Shown piece by piece: positions 25,063 through 37,595 of a stretch of 64,000 nt of DNA. Source of the DNA: Pleodorina starrii (taxonomy: Eukaryota; Chlorophyta; Chlorophyceae; Chlamydomonadales; Volvocaceae). Under the pieces are notes generated by a model. That model saw only the letters and a program-made list of their open reading frames with translations. It made no database searches and had not been told where the DNA came from. How positions within the stretch are numbered: position 1 is the first letter of the stretch; each line of letters opens with the position of its first letter. Position numbers and translations under genes: made by a program. The stretch is taken from NCBI GenBank assembly GCA_030267565.1, contig BRXU01000006.1, positions 360,001 through 424,000 on the forward strand, written 5' to 3'.

Positions 25063-26602
25063 GTAGTGTTGGCGATTGTGGCGCGTTTGATGTCGAGTGA
25101 ACGGTGTGCCAGGAGGAGATTGAGTTGGCGGGAAGGCAAGTTGAAGTCGTAGAAAGCACGTGCCAAAAGCGCGGGTTGTGAAGAGCCAGGAGGAAGGAAG
25201 GAGAATTTAGGGGATGGGATGGGAGGAGCAAGGAGTCATTGCATTGACGCTGCCAAACTGCAGCTGGATTTGAAATAGGGTTTTGTTGAGCCGCCAACGC
25301 TGGCTTGTCGCTGGCTTGTGTCTAGATCTCGGGTAATGGATGGAGCTCTGTTGTTGCGCCCTCGTTTTCTTGTTGTGGCCACGTGCGTGTTGCAAGTTGG
25401 TGCTGAGTGGCGCGGCTCAAAGACGCCAGCAGCGACACTGCGGGATGGCGCGCCTTGTCTGGCACGGGGGTATCACGACTTTGATTAGAAATAGCATCCG
25501 AACTGCTTCTTGCCTTTTCTTTGGGGTGTTCATCGTAGGGGTGTTAGATTCCAATTTTGCCAGTTCGGGCGGTGTACGTATGCAGGATCGCGGGGTATGT
25601 GGGTGTGGGGGTTGTCACCTGTTCCTCTACCCCAGCGGGGACCGCCAAACGCGGCGTAGACATTACAGGACATAACTGATCTCCAAACATCTGTGACTAC
25701 GCATCAGTTTGGTATTAGGCTCATACCGAAACGATGAGCGTTTCGGCGCCACGCTCCCTCCCCGCATGTTCTTCACATGCGACACCAACCCAGCGGGGTT
25801 TCGGAGCGGAGAGCGGAGACAAGACACGATTGATTAACCACTTGACAACTCCGCCCGCTTGAAGCAACGTAGACAACAACGATGTAACGCTACCAAAAGC
25901 GCCAACCGCCGCGCGCCTTACGCCCGGTCTGTTGCAGCTCTCGCTTCTCCACCGGCCCCGCCACCGTGCGCTTTCCCACTGCCTCCACCCCGTCTCCGTC
26001 TCCGCTGCGGTATCTTCTTTTCGCCCTCGCCCAGTCGCCCTCCTGCCCGCCCTCATCACCTCCCCAGGTCCTGCGTTCCTCACCCTCCGCCTCCGCCGCC
26101 TCCCCGTCCCTTAGCTCCCCTCCTTATTCCCCCCCCTCCTCGCCCTTCCGCATGACTGTTTCCGGAGCCCCAAACAAATTCCGCTTCCCCATCGCCCAAA
26201 GTCATCCAAATTCATTCTGCCACAGCAAACCGTTGAATCGGGCCTCGATCTGAGCCAGAGTGAGCGCCTCCTGAGCCGCCGGGTGGCCGGGCGGGATACC
26301 GGGGTTGGGCCCAGCCGCCGTGTCGCTGCGCATGCACATACGCAGGCAGACAGACAAGCAGGCAGACAGGGAAAACGGGAAACTTGAACCGGCTCGTACA
26401 TGGATGGATGGAAACGGGGGTCGTAATGAGGGTGGGGGTGTGATGTAGCAGAGACCCTAAGATAAGGAATTAAAGGTCGATGCGTTGGCTTAAGAACGAT
26501 CTATGAGCGACTATTCGGTCTCTGCTACATCAGGGTGGGGTCCAAGGACACCAGTCACATCGGCGTCGCCCACCCTTACCGGTTCCCGCTGGCAGGGAAT
26601 GT
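25063..26602. other. Intergenic region between convergent genes
   Basis: This is the shared 3' flank of the plus-strand giant gene and the minus-strand F-box gene. TGTAA occurs at about 25882, distant from the giant gene's stop. A copy of the CTGCGGTA-type dispersed repeat lies near 25993-26012. A run of CAGGCAGACAGACAAGCAGGCAGACAGG lies around 26343-26370. No gene is seen. Confidence 0.6.
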
Positions 26603-29251
26603 TCAACCCGCCTTTTGCTGCCAAGCGAGTCCCCTCCCCGGCCCCGACCCCGGGCCCCCTGGAGCCCCCATCGCGGCGCACTCGTACGGCACCCACATGA
26701 TCATTCGTACCACGACATTGGACAGCTCCCAGCCCCAGTCGGCGGTCCGGGTGCACACCAGAGGGGGGTACGTGTTGACCTGCAGGAGGGGGAGGGACAG
26801 GTGAGCGTGTGTGCATGTGTAGATGTGACCGCAGTGCAGCGCAATCCGCGCTTTCCAGGACGGGAGGAAGGCAGGCGAGGAAGGCAAGCTTGGGCGCTAG
26901 ACACCGTAGCCCGAACTAGCGCTGCCTGCCCTCGTGCCCTGCCCTGCCCTGCCCGGCAGCCAGACAGCCGTACTACCCTATCTTCCTACGATTCTACCCT
27001 ACCCGACCCAGCCCACCTGAAGCACGGTGGAGCCGTCGACCTCCGGTCGGAAGTACCAATAGTGCCTAATCGGGCAACAGCAGGCAACACACGGGCCGGG
27101 CCGAGCCGGGCCGGGGCCGCACGGAGCGGAGGCAGGCGGTGGATGAGGCGAACTAAAGACGTGGTGGGGAGGGGCGGAGCGGCCGTGGTGGGGAGGGGCG
27201 GAGCGGCGCGAGCAACTGGTGCGGCCCATCAAGTGTCTCCGCCCGGATGTGGGGGATGGCCAGCCGGCCGGCCAGCCAGCCGGCCGCAAACGTGAACGGC
27301 GCGAGACAAGGACAAGCCACTGCCCCGCTCCCTCTCCCCATCCGCGCCAGGGCCACGTCTGTCCTTCCGCCTTGGTGTTGGTCCTTCGCATCGTCGCTGC
27401 GGTTCTCCTCCGCTTTCCCTCCCTCCGCAGATCCCGCCCTCCCTGCCTCCCTCCTCGCGAAGAATACCTTGGCCCTTTGCTAACACCCCGCCACCACTCC
27501 TGCAGCCCTCGCTCCAGCAACCGAATACCAACCGAACACCAACCGAACAGCAACGGACTGATTCAGCACCTCGAAGACGCACAATCCAACCCAAAGCCCG
27601 CTAAACCCTGACAGCGGTTCCAACCCCCGCCCCCGAGGGCTCCCTGCCCCCGAAGAACCTCCGCCGCCAGCGACAGCCTCCCCACCTCTGCGGCTCCACC
27701 TCGCCCCACATCGGATCGTCCGCCGGTGCGGTGACGGTGTGGTTGGGGTTGAAGTAACGGCGTATGGAGGCAGAGCCCAGCGCGGTGCTGAACCAGGATA
27801 GCAGGGCCTGGCGGCGCCGGGGGAGCAGGGGAGAGCGCAAGGGGAGGGGAAGCAGGGGAAGCAGGGGAGCCGGGAGTTGTGGGAGGCGGGGGAGGTACGA
27901 AAGACGAATCGCAGCGAAGTAGACGAGGCGGGGAAGGGGACATGCGGGTGAGGAGGGAGGGAAAGCGGGACCGTGTGTGTGTATGTGTGTGTGGGGGTGG
28001 GGGGGGAGGGTGATCCACGTATAGGCCGGAGCCCGTAAACGGTAAAGTTACAGAAGAAGGCCGTCCCGTCTGCAAATGAACAGCGAGGTAAGCTTGCAAG
28101 CAGCCGGGTACGTTACATACAAACCGTGAGGTTGTAGCGAGTGCGAGCTGAGCCGCCACGATGTCGAGGCGCGACGATTACGAGACGAGACGTCCTGGGA
28201 GATGTCCTGGGAATTCGCTGAGGTTGCTGGGCGACGCGCTGCTGAGCGGGTCGGGGAAATGCGGCTGGGATGCAAGGAACGCCCCGAGACCCGAAGCCCT
28301 CAAGAACCCAACTCACCTGCGGCAGGAAAAGAGAAGGATGCGGAGCAAGGAAAGGGGGCGACGTGACACGTGAGTAGTCAGGGAGAACAGGTGCAGGGAC
28401 ACTGGGACAGCGTTATCGGCGAGACCCCCCACACATGCGAGTGCGGCTGGGGCTGCGGCTGAAGAGGGTGAGCTGTGGCTGAACAGGGGTTTGAAGGAAA
28501 CATGGTACCGGTATGACCGTATGAAGGCTGCACCGGAAAGAGAAGGAACAAAAAAAGAAGCATGCGCACGAGGAGGAGTGCATGCTGCAGGTGTACGAGA
28601 GTGGCGAGCGGGGACGACCGCGGCAGCTGTAAAAGCTGGCAGGGCAGATGCAGCGGCGGGGCTTGTGGCGGCCGACCACCACCTGCCCCGCCTTTACCCT
28701 TCCTTGCCTTGAAGTTCAGGGCCCAGGTGAAAGAGCACAGCTCGGCCTCGGTGGGCAGCTGACGAGCGGCGTCCCGCAGAGACTCAGAGTAGGCGCGGTG
28801 GGGACTGACCTGCGTGGGGCGCCGGGGAAGCTCGCGGGGGCTGTGTCGGTGCTGGGAAAGGGCGGGCGAGCGGCGCCCGAGTCAAAGTGTCGGTACACAC
28901 GCCTTGCTGTCATCTTGCTGTTTATTTGGTGGATTTGGGTTTTTGTATAAATGCCTCGCATGTTCATCATGTTTCTCTATAGAATAAAAAATGAACGGCG
29001 TGAAAATAACGCCGCATCCGCACCTGCGCGAGCTCCCGGATGGCATTCGGTATGTACACCTTGCCATCCCACAGCCGCGCCAGGTGCGGCGCCCACAGCT
29101 GCCCGTCATGCAGAGCGCGGGCCTTCCAGCTGCGGCTAACGGCGCCGCAGCGAGCGAGGTCGTGCGGGCCCAGGAAGGCGAGGACATTTGAGGCACACAA
29201 CGGCCCCAATGCCTCCAGCGGGTCGCGCATCATCGTGTCGTTCGTTGTCAA
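26603..29251 (-). CDS. F-box domain protein
   Basis: F-box proteins are substrate receptors of SCF ubiquitin ligases, binding SKP1 through the N-terminal F-box. Five exons join in phase: 29024-29251, 28708-28809, 27686-27807, 27017-27065 and 26603-26779, giving 225 residues. The F-box occupies about residues 10-60 (LCASNVLAFLGPHDLARCGAVS, then SWKARA and LWAPHLARLWDGK). The rest, with EAELCSFTWALNFK, NPNHTVTAPADDPMWGE, HYWYFRPEVDG and NTYPPLVCTRTADWGWELSN, resembles the conserved C-terminal region of plant F-box proteins of the ELCSF-W-FRFK type; that assignment is from memory. Exon 2 ends in a GC donor (AAG|GCAAGG) that gives the only phase-compatible join. The stop is at the end of exon 5; a further exon cannot be excluded. 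The substrate is unknown. Confidence 0.8.
28014..28044 (-). repeat. 31-base dispersed repeat in F-box intron 2
   Basis: This matches the 59884-59914 segment in the SMP/C2 gene, in inverted orientation, with one mismatch. The core is TTACGGGCTCCGGCC. Both copies sit in introns. Confidence 0.6.
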
Positions 29252-30501
29252 AGCAGTAACTTTACCCTTCTACGTTGAATATGCCCTTCTATTTAATTTG
29301 GCGTGATTTGCAACCGCTGAGAGAGTGACTGTCTGTCTATGAGGTAGGTGCCCGCCACCCTTACCAACTGAACAGGCAAGGATTCAAAATACCAACAAGT
29401 AAGAAACGAAGGGCTTAGGCAGAGGCTGCTCACTGGAACAGAATGTCGCGGACTCGCGGTCCCGGCGTCGGTTGGGAAAGGTAACGGTCGAACGCAAGAG
29501 AGAGGAAAGAGCCAAATGGGCAAAATGTCTTCGCAAATCATCAGTGTTTGCATCGGAAAGGTGCCGCAGCGCCAGGGCGAAATCCGGGCCTCACGGCTTC
29601 ACTGCCGTGCGACACGCAGCAACCCGCCGGGGTATGGCTGTTGGTCCTGGAACGCACGCAGAAGGCGGAAGCACAAGATACCATGAACTGGTCTCGGAAG
29701 ACAAAGGTTTTGACCCTAGGTCGCCATTGGGACAAGGCCACAACGATGGCCTCAGACAATACCGACAGCTTCCGTTTCCCGCGTTGACCTTCAACGCAAG
29801 CCACCGTTACATTGGCCCATCTCAGGCACGCGCGACGTAGCTGTTACGGAACAGCGCATGCAATCTGGAGTTAAGGTGCGTACGCAAAAACGGGCGGCGT
29901 GTCGGGGAACACTGCCAGCGACTTCGACCTCGGAGCCGAGCAGCCGACAGGAGCCGACCAGCCCAGGCTGGCTAATATGCGGGCTCAAACCCTGCGGATG
30001 GAGCGTCAGAACATTAATACATGTTGTGAAGGTGCCTCAGAGATTTGTATGAGTTGAGCTCTTGGGGGCTTCGCGAATGAACGGCGCCGGCGCCTCGTCT
30101 ACCACAGGCTTTGGACGTCCAAGGCTTGTCGTTTAGGTCCACCGCTTGCCATTGAAACACAAGCAGCCCAAAATATTACTTGTTCATAGTACAGCTTTGC
30201 CTTTGCACTGAAGTTCGAAGTTCATGCAACGCAAAACGCACAGGCTCCGAAGCCTATGTAGTGGACCTTGACCACGCTTCTTTTCTCAAAGGCTCGTTGT
30301 TAAGCAGGTTTTAACTTCAGTGCTTACACCAAGTTGTTTCTCTTCCGTTGCGCCTTACTGCTTCTCCTTGTTGCGCTAGAAACTTTCCAGGACCTTCTTT
30401 GTTTGGGTGGAGCGCTCCTCAATTCAACACCGCCCTTACTCCTTAGAGCCATCACTGGTCTGAATATTGAATCAAAGGGAAAACTTCAGTACAGTCTTAC
30501 A
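29252..30501. other. Divergent intergenic region
   Basis: This lies between the F-box start (minus) and the patatin-like start (plus), so both promoters are probably here. It is less GC-rich than the genes. I see no protein motif or RNA gene. An upstream in-frame ATG at 30334 for the patatin-like gene is discussed there. Confidence 0.6.
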
Positions 30502-33500
30502 ATGCGTGCGCCCGTTCAGGCGCCCAATTCAGCCCCCGGCCGCGTCACAGGCCCACTTACTTTGTCCTCAAGATGCTGCTCAAAGCTGGTTGGGCGGCTT
30601 CGTGCGCCGGACTCGGCCGTAGCAAGAGCCCTGCCAACGCATACAGACACCCGGACGGCAGGTGAGACATCGGCGTCTCGCATTCCAACGGGCGCTATAG
30701 GGCAGCTCTTGCCCCTACCTTTCCTGACAACACAACGACATCAAGCGCGCTGTTAAGGAGGAGCGGTCGGCGCCATTTGGACGGGTCGAGTGGCGCGAAG
30801 TGGACGATCGAGCGTTATAGCCCTGCACCGCCCGAGGAATGACGCCACAAGCTTCGCTGCATATGAGCTGTTACACTTGTCCCTTTCTGCAGGCTCTACT
30901 GCCGAGGCCTGCGACCTCGTCCTGTCCAGTGGTTTCTTGGCATTTGCCGGGCACGCGGGCTTCCTGCAGGCGGTCGAGGAGGTAAGGAGCAAACGGGTAC
31001 TGTTTCCAAAGCCAGATACATTATAAGATGGCGCGAAATATTTCGCCGGTCAACGCGCTTTTTGGGAACGTCCGTAAACCCCCCGGGCGTTAGAGCCCGC
31101 GGACTCTGGTCCCAAGGCTTGTGCCATGCACCTACCCCGCCTCTCGGACTCGAGACCGTTCCTCCTGCTTAGTCATGCGCGCTGAAACGCGCGTTGTACC
31201 GCGCAGTAAATCATATCACATCGGAGCCGAAGACACGAAACGTATGCCCCTCGTGCTCAACGCAGCGTGGCGGGAAATACGGTACTCGACTCGCGCCCCG
31301 AACAAAGCCCCCGCGCGGATTCGAACCGGGGTCCGCCTAGAGCCCGCAGCGCAGCAGTTCTACCAAGCCCCCCTTTCCCCCCAGTCTTCGTCTCCCCGCC
31401 CCCGTCCTGACACCCTGACGCCCGACCCCCTTTCCCGAGTCGCCGCGCCCCGGTTTTTCCTGAACCACGGCACTCGATATGTGGATTCCAACCCACTCCC
31501 GGCTCTCGGTGCCCAGTGCTACACACACACTTTGCACTGAGCGCAGCCTGTTAGCGCTGTGAAGGTTTGAAAGTTAACCTTCGTTTCGTGTCGCCGCTGC
31601 CCTGCCTCCTTGCCGCCTGCTGCCCTGGCTGGCGCCACCTGCCATTATGATGCCCCGTCGTTGACCCCCCGTGCCCCCATCTCGTCGTCTCGTTGGCCGG
31701 CCCAGTTGGGTCTGCCGGTGGCGGGTGTGATGGGCACCTCCGCGGGGGCACTGGCGGGCAGCCTCTACTGCGCGGGGTACTCACCTCGACAGGTGCGACT
31801 GGGGTTGGGTTGGGTTGAGTACTGGTAACACGAGGTTCAGTGCAGGGAGGTTGAGTGAGTAAAACTAGGTTCAGTGACACGATGTCGGGGGCGGGGGAGA
31901 AGGGGCGAGCCCAGACCGAATGGTGCTGGGGCGGGGGTTGGGGGGCGGGTGGGGAGAGCGGGATGCGGCGAACACGCGAGCTCAACTCGATCGAGTTAAG
32001 GCAGGTCTGAGGCCTCGATCCGAATCCGGATCCAGCGGCTGTGCTGTGCTGTGTAGCCAGTTCCGAGACTGCATTCAAGCAAGCGAGCGTCGAGTTGCGG
32101 GGCTCGGCGGACTTTTGGGACGGAGGGCCAGAACCTCTCGTTGCGTTGCGCGCTGAGGGGCCAGAAGCTACCCGGGAGGGGGAGGGGAGGGGAGGGGGTT
32201 TACACGCTTCGATGCATGAGGAGGGGGAGGGGCCCTCACGTTGCGCTGAGGTTGGGTGTGAATACTGTGAGTGGAGGCGAGTGGGCAGCAGAGGGGTGTT
32301 TGGAGCAGTGCGCAGTGCGCCGACCCGTGTGACCGCTCTGTGGCTTGTGTGGCATTGTCCGGGTCAGTCAGCTCCCCCGGGCTGCCACTAGCCGGGGAGG
32401 GCACGGGCCGCATCAACCATCGACCACCCAGGGCCACCTGCGCACCACATCGGGTCAGGTTAGGCCAGGCCACCTGCCCCTCCCTGATCCCTGCCCCACC
32501 ATGGCTTCCTCTCCCGCCTCCGCCCCTCCACCGCCCCTCCCGCCCTCCTGCCCCAGGTCGCCAAGCACCTCTCAGAGCAGACGCCCGCCTCGCTGTTGCT
32601 GCCCTCCGCCGCGCCCTGGCGGGGCGGGGCTCTCTCTCTGGAGGGGGTCATCGGCCGACTGCGGGACTTGCTGCCACCCACGTGAGTGTGCAGCGGCACA
32701 ACCTGTCCAGACGGCCAAACGGCCAGGGCACACAAGCCCGCTCGCTCGCTCGCTCGCGTTACGTGCTCGCGCGCGCACACTTGCATGCATGCGTGCGTGT
32801 GTGTGTGTGCGTGTACGACAGCGCATTCTCGCCGGTGGGGCGCCCTATCACGAGGATGCATCCCTCATCCGCATTTCTCGAGAGACCGCGGATACCGGAT
32901 ATGCGCATCTCGCACGGTAGCGCAAGCCGCCCTCCCTCCCTCCCTCAGCCGATCTGATCTGATCTGATCTGGGATCTGATCTCCGGGGCGACCCACCTGC
33001 TCTCCCTGCGCCTGCCCGCCTGCCTGCTCCAACAGCACCTGCTGCCCCATCCTCCCAACCTGATGTCCTCCTCATAACACGCAGCACGCGACCCACCGCA
33101 ACCCGCCTGCCGCACCTGACCGCACAGCAACCGAACCCAACCCACATCCCGACCCGACCCAACCTGACCCCTCCGCAGGTTTGAGGAGCTGCAGCGGGAG
33201 TTTGCGGTGGGTGTGGTGGCGGCGGACGGGCGACACCTGCTGATTGACAGTGGGCCGCTGCCTGAGGCGGTGGCGGCCTCTGCGGCCATTCCCTTCGTGT
33301 TCCAACCCGTGGATGTGCCGGGTGGGTGGGGGGGGCGGTGGGGTGGGTGGGTGGGGGGCTGGAGGGAGGGCAGGGAGGGAGGGGAGGGCCGCGGAGGAAG
33401 GGGGGAAGGCAGTCGGGGGGGGAGGGAGGGGCTCGCGCGTGGTAGAGGGGAGGTGACGGGAGGGGCGGAGGGAAGGCGAGGCGGGGAGGGCGGTGGGGGG

Positions 33501-35180
33501 TGAGGAGGCAACGGCGGTCCGATGCGCTGGACAGGGATAACTCTCTACGGGGCGTGCTGGCCCGAGCGGGGGACGTGCGGATGAAAATCCGCATCGTGTC
33601 TCTGACCCCGCCCCCGCGTATGCGTGTGTCGGTTCTCTCCGCCTCTATATATCGTCTCCAGTGATTCTTTGTCTGGCCTCCGTGTGGTTGTGTTGTGAGG
33701 GAGAGGCAGGGGGAGGGAGAGAGCGACTCTGTTGTTACTGTTGCTGTCCTCGTTCCCCACATCCCTCACCTCCTTGCTCACTGCCCCTCGCCCTCCTCCC
33801 CACATCCCTCGCCCTCCTCCCCACATCCCTCACCTCCTTGCTCACTGCCCCTCAGGCCACATCTCCCACCACGGCCCCTTCAAGGACGGCGGGGTGGTGG
33901 ACCGGGTGGGTCTCAAGGCGTGGAGGGACCGGCGGAGGGCGCAGATGAAGGTGAGGAGGCGGGAGGGGGCGGGAGGGGGCGGAGGGCGAAGGAGGAGGAG
34001 ACTGCCCGGTGCCCCACCAGCATTCCCACCCCACCAGCCTGTCAGCTACTCAGCTTACGGCCTCTTCAGACTGCCATATTCGCTTCGCCCCCCATCCACC
34101 TTCCTCACCCGTTCGCCCCTCTCCCCTTCCTCTCCTTCCTCTGCCCCCCATCCCCCTTCTCCCTCCCCGCGTCTGCTCCAACCCACCCACCGGTCCGCCG
34201 CCAGTCATCCAACGGCTCCTCACCCCCCCGGCAGCCGCCCCCCTGCCTCGTCCACGTCATCGATCGGAGCTCGCCCTTCAGTGGATTCGACGACACTCGC
34301 GCCATGGGTGAGTGGCGTGAGGTGGAGGGAGCAGGCCAGTGGTGGTGGTGGTGGTGGCGGCATCGTGGGGTTTCATCTTGGGTTGGAAAAGAGGGTGATT
34401 GAAGGGTTTCGGAGGAGCCTCTAAGCAGTTTCCTTATTAAGGTTCCCCTTCATGTGAAGAAGGCCCCGATTGCCGCAGCCCTTTCGGCCGGATCGAACCG
34501 GATCGAAAAGGCTGCTGCGCTGCGGCATGGCCCGCGGATTGTGTGAACGCAAGAGGAAGCCAACCCTTTAGCGATGTGCGTCGGTTGATGGGTTGCGCTC
34601 GGTGTAAAGAGGCATCCCGGCGGCGGAAGCCACTCCGGGGCGCTGGAGGCCGTCGTCTTTGGGGATATTCTTTCAGCGACACCGCTTCAGAGGACGAGCC
34701 GCGTCTGGTTACGCGTTCTCGCACCTCTTGTCTGCCCCTGAACAAAATGTAAACCCCTGCCGCAAGTTAAACGTCCCTCTCGTCTCCTCCCGCCCCCCGA
34801 TGTCTCACGGTGTTTCCGGTCCCCCTCGAAACCCAGGCGAGTCGCGCATCGTGGTGGTTAACTCGCCCCGCTCCGGAGCCAACTTTTTCGATCTGGGATC
34901 CTTCGAGGAGGCCATGGAGGCGGCCAGGGACCGAGCCCGGCCGCACCTTGCCACTCTGCGGCGCGGCGGGCGGCGCAGCAGCGGCAGCGGCGGCGGCGGC
35001 GGGCCCGGCAGCAGCAGCGCCGGTGCCGTCGGCGTCAGCGTCGGCAGCAGCGGCAATGGCAATGGCAACGGAAGCGCCGCAGAGGAGGCGGCGGCGGCGG
35101 CCGCCGCCGCCGCCGCGGTTGCGGCGTCGGCAGTCGCGGCAACGGCGGTGGAGTCGGTTTCTCAGGCGACGATTGTTTGA
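30502..35180 (+). CDS. Patatin-like phospholipase / lipid acyl hydrolase
   Basis: This is a predicted serine hydrolase that releases fatty acids from glycerolipids using a Ser-Asp dyad. Eight exons join in phase: 30502-30661, 30893-30981, 31706-31792, 32557-32681, 33179-33321, 33856-33950, 34205-34307 and 34837-35180, giving 381 residues. The nucleophile motif GTSAG has Ser at about residue 95. The Asp motif DGG lies at about 212-214 (GPFKDGGVVD). The oxyanion segment reads LVLSSGFLAFAGHAG, with Ser where relatives usually have Gly. The first 53 residues are rich in Arg, Ser, Ala and Pro, like a plastid or mitochondrial transit peptide. An upstream in-frame ATG at 30334 would instead add a hydrophobic leader. 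The last exon ends in a Gly/Ser/Ala-rich tail. Intron 2 carries a tRNA-like sequence. The exact substrate is unknown. Confidence 0.88.
31305..31372 (-). repeat. tRNA-derived (SINE-like) sequence in patatin-like intron 2
   Basis: On the minus strand a perfect A-box (TGGTAGAACTG, 31355-31365) is followed by a perfect B-box (GGTTCGAATCC, 31317-31327). The spacing is a few bases short for a tRNA and the expected acceptor stem does not pair. It is therefore better explained as the head of a tRNA-derived SINE or a decayed tRNA gene than as a working tRNA. Confidence 0.5.
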
Positions 35181-35776
35181 AGGAGAGAGTGGTGGGAAGA
35201 GGGCGAAAAGGCTCGAGTGGGGTTGGTGAAGGGACCCCCGGGGTAGAGGGATACTGGGGTACGTGGATATGGGGGTAGGGCCTGGGTTGATGCACTCGTG
35301 CGTGTGTGTTGCGAAGAAGACGAAGCAGAAGAAGAAGAAGAAGAAGAAGAAGAAGAAAAGGAAGAATACGAACTAAATTTGATCCATTAATGGCCCTCTG
35401 CGAGAAAAAGGCGCAGTTCCAGGGCGAATCGCGGTGGTGTCGTACGGGATGTACAACCCGGGCCCTCGTACATCCAAACTCTTTCGTACGGCACCGCCGC
35501 GGGTGACTCGATCGATTGTGGGGGTGGGCGCGGCGTGGGCGAGGTGAGAACTGTTCCACCGACCGGGCCAGGGAAGGAGGAAGACGTTGTGACGCGGGAA
35601 GCTGCCGACGAAAAAAAGATGACATTAGGGTTTTTAGAGTTTCGTTGGACACACGGTCTGGCGTCGGAAGCTTGAGCAGCGCGTCCCGCCCCGCCCGGTT
35701 GCCAGGCTGGCGGGGGGGGGGCTCCGGAGCTGCTCGCCCCTCTAATTGTATTTTTCGTGTATTTCAGACAAATGCA

Positions 35777-35817
<41 letters not shown>

Positions 35818-37052
35818 TTTGGGTTGTGGTGCTTTGGGGTGGGAAAGAGGTGGTGTATTCAGTTTTCGAAGCTTTTCTGGAGGCGAGGCCCATCCTCCTC
35901 CTCCTCCTCCTCCTCACGCCAGTGTTTCATGGGGGGGCCGCTGCCCGCCGATACAGTGTGCCTTCAGACACGTCCGTGCGCTGAGAGCTTAAATAGGCGT
36001 TGCGTCGCATTTCGTCCAACGGGCGACAACTCGACCATCCGCAATTCCCGTGCGGCTTCCGCCGCTGAGCTTGGGCGCTGTGCGTGTGTGTGGTGTCACG
36101 CTGATGCCACTGCTGCGGTGCGTGAGTCGGGACTCGGGAGGTTTACCCGGGCGACGTTTGCTGCATGGGTGGCGGGGCGCCCTGGCGGCCGTGTGCGGTA
36201 CCGGTGGTGGTGGTGGTGGTTCTTCCCTCCCCTGGGGAGGGTTGCGAGGGGGTGTGTCCTAGCGCTGCGCGCGACACGTGTACGGCACACATGTAGCATG
36301 AGTGATGAGAGAGAGCGGCGGCGGTGGCGAGCTGCGGCGGCCGTATGAGCTGCGGCGGAAGAGAGAGCGTGGCGATTATGTACAGTTCTATCTAGTCTAT
36401 CTATCTTGCCATCGACCCTCGGCGTATTGGTGGACCTACCTAAGGGTCCAGTTTCTCTTTCGAGGGTGGGCCGATATGGGTCAGTCGTGTGTGTTGGGGG
36501 GGCGCGGCGGATCCCAAGTCGGCAAGAGAAAGAGGCGAGAGTGGGTGTGAATGTGGGTGAGTGACTAGTTTGCGTGTGTGTTTCGGCCATGACCCATGGG
36601 TCGGAGCAGGGGTGCAGGAAAGTCGGCCCTCCAGAGGCGGCTGGTATGTGGGCCGGTACCGTATGTGGGCTGCGTGAGTGATGTCCGGGCTCCTCGATGT
36701 CGATGTTGATGTAGTTTGTCTAGTTTTGCCTGATGCTGCCTCCTGGTGCCTGCTGGTGGTGCCCTGGTGCCTGCTTGCTGGTGACGATTTGACCGTTTTT
36801 CCGCTTCTTCCGGGGACACAGCGATGTCGTCATAGTGGTGGTGACATTCGGGCTGCTCCAAGGGGGTGAGGGGGGTGAAAGCGCTCGGACTCGTAACGGA
36901 TCATAATGTTCTGGCAGGAATGAGGGAAGCTGCCTCCTTCTGAGATATGAATTTCCTCGAGGGATGTTTAGCGTTTGCGTTACTGCGTTACGAAACGCGT
37001 GGCTTGTGGAGGCAGCGTGTCCTCCAAACGTTACGGCCTCCGAAACCATCTT

Positions 37053-37247
37053 TTAATTGTAAAAGTGCTCCCAATCCCAATCGAACATCGCCTTTGTATC
37101 TGCGGACCAACAGAAGCACTGCGCGCCAATGAATTCTATCCTTTGCGGCACACCTGAACAGCGAACATCCGAGTCCGCAAATCGGTTTCCGACCAACGCG
37201 TCAAGCATCACTTCAAAGCGGACCACGTAACGGTTAGCAGTACTCAT
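37053..37247 (-). CDS. Small open reading frame of unknown function (64 aa)
   Basis: An ATG-initiated frame of 64 codons (MSTANRYVVRFEVML..., ending WDWEHFYN) has balanced amino-acid composition unlike the Ala/Arg-rich shadow frames around it. There is no recognised domain, no neighbouring exon I can join to it, and the DNA is AT-richer than real exons here. It may be chance or a relic. Confidence 0.15.
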   Translation of the reverse strand: MSTANRYVVRFEVMLDALVGNRFADSDVRCSGVPQRIEFIGAQCFCWSADTKAMFDWDWEHFYN

Positions 37248-37538
37248 CTGGCCGAGACGTTCGCCAGGAATGTTCTATTGAACATTAGACCCACAGAGTC
37301 GTGCGATCGCACTATGTAGCTGATATCCAGCTCCTCTGTAATTAATTAACTATTCGCCAGGAAACCATACGCACTTGCGCATCGCATCACCAGATAGATT
37401 CACTATTGCGATATAAATACATAGATACTTCTAAATTTAAAGAGGCGGGTTAGAGCATTCTTCGATGGCGTACGGCAACGAAAATGCACGCACGCTTGGG
37501 TGCCTTTGCGGGCGGCCCTCCGCGCTCCGCCCCGTTAT

Positions 37539-37595
37539 GCCATTCTGCCATTCGCGTTGTGTGCCATTCTGCCATTCGCGTTGTGTGCCATTCGC
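37539..37595 (+). repeat. 24-base tandem repeat, about 2.4 copies
   Basis: The unit GCCATTCTGCCATTCGCGTT plus GTGT is repeated directly, with a partial third copy. It lies just beyond the 3' end of the pherophorin gene. Confidence 0.8.

Noticed and set aside
35746..36348. Poly-Leu frame suggesting a membrane protein
   Set aside because: It is a CTG microsatellite read as leucine; the surrounding frame has no conserved features.
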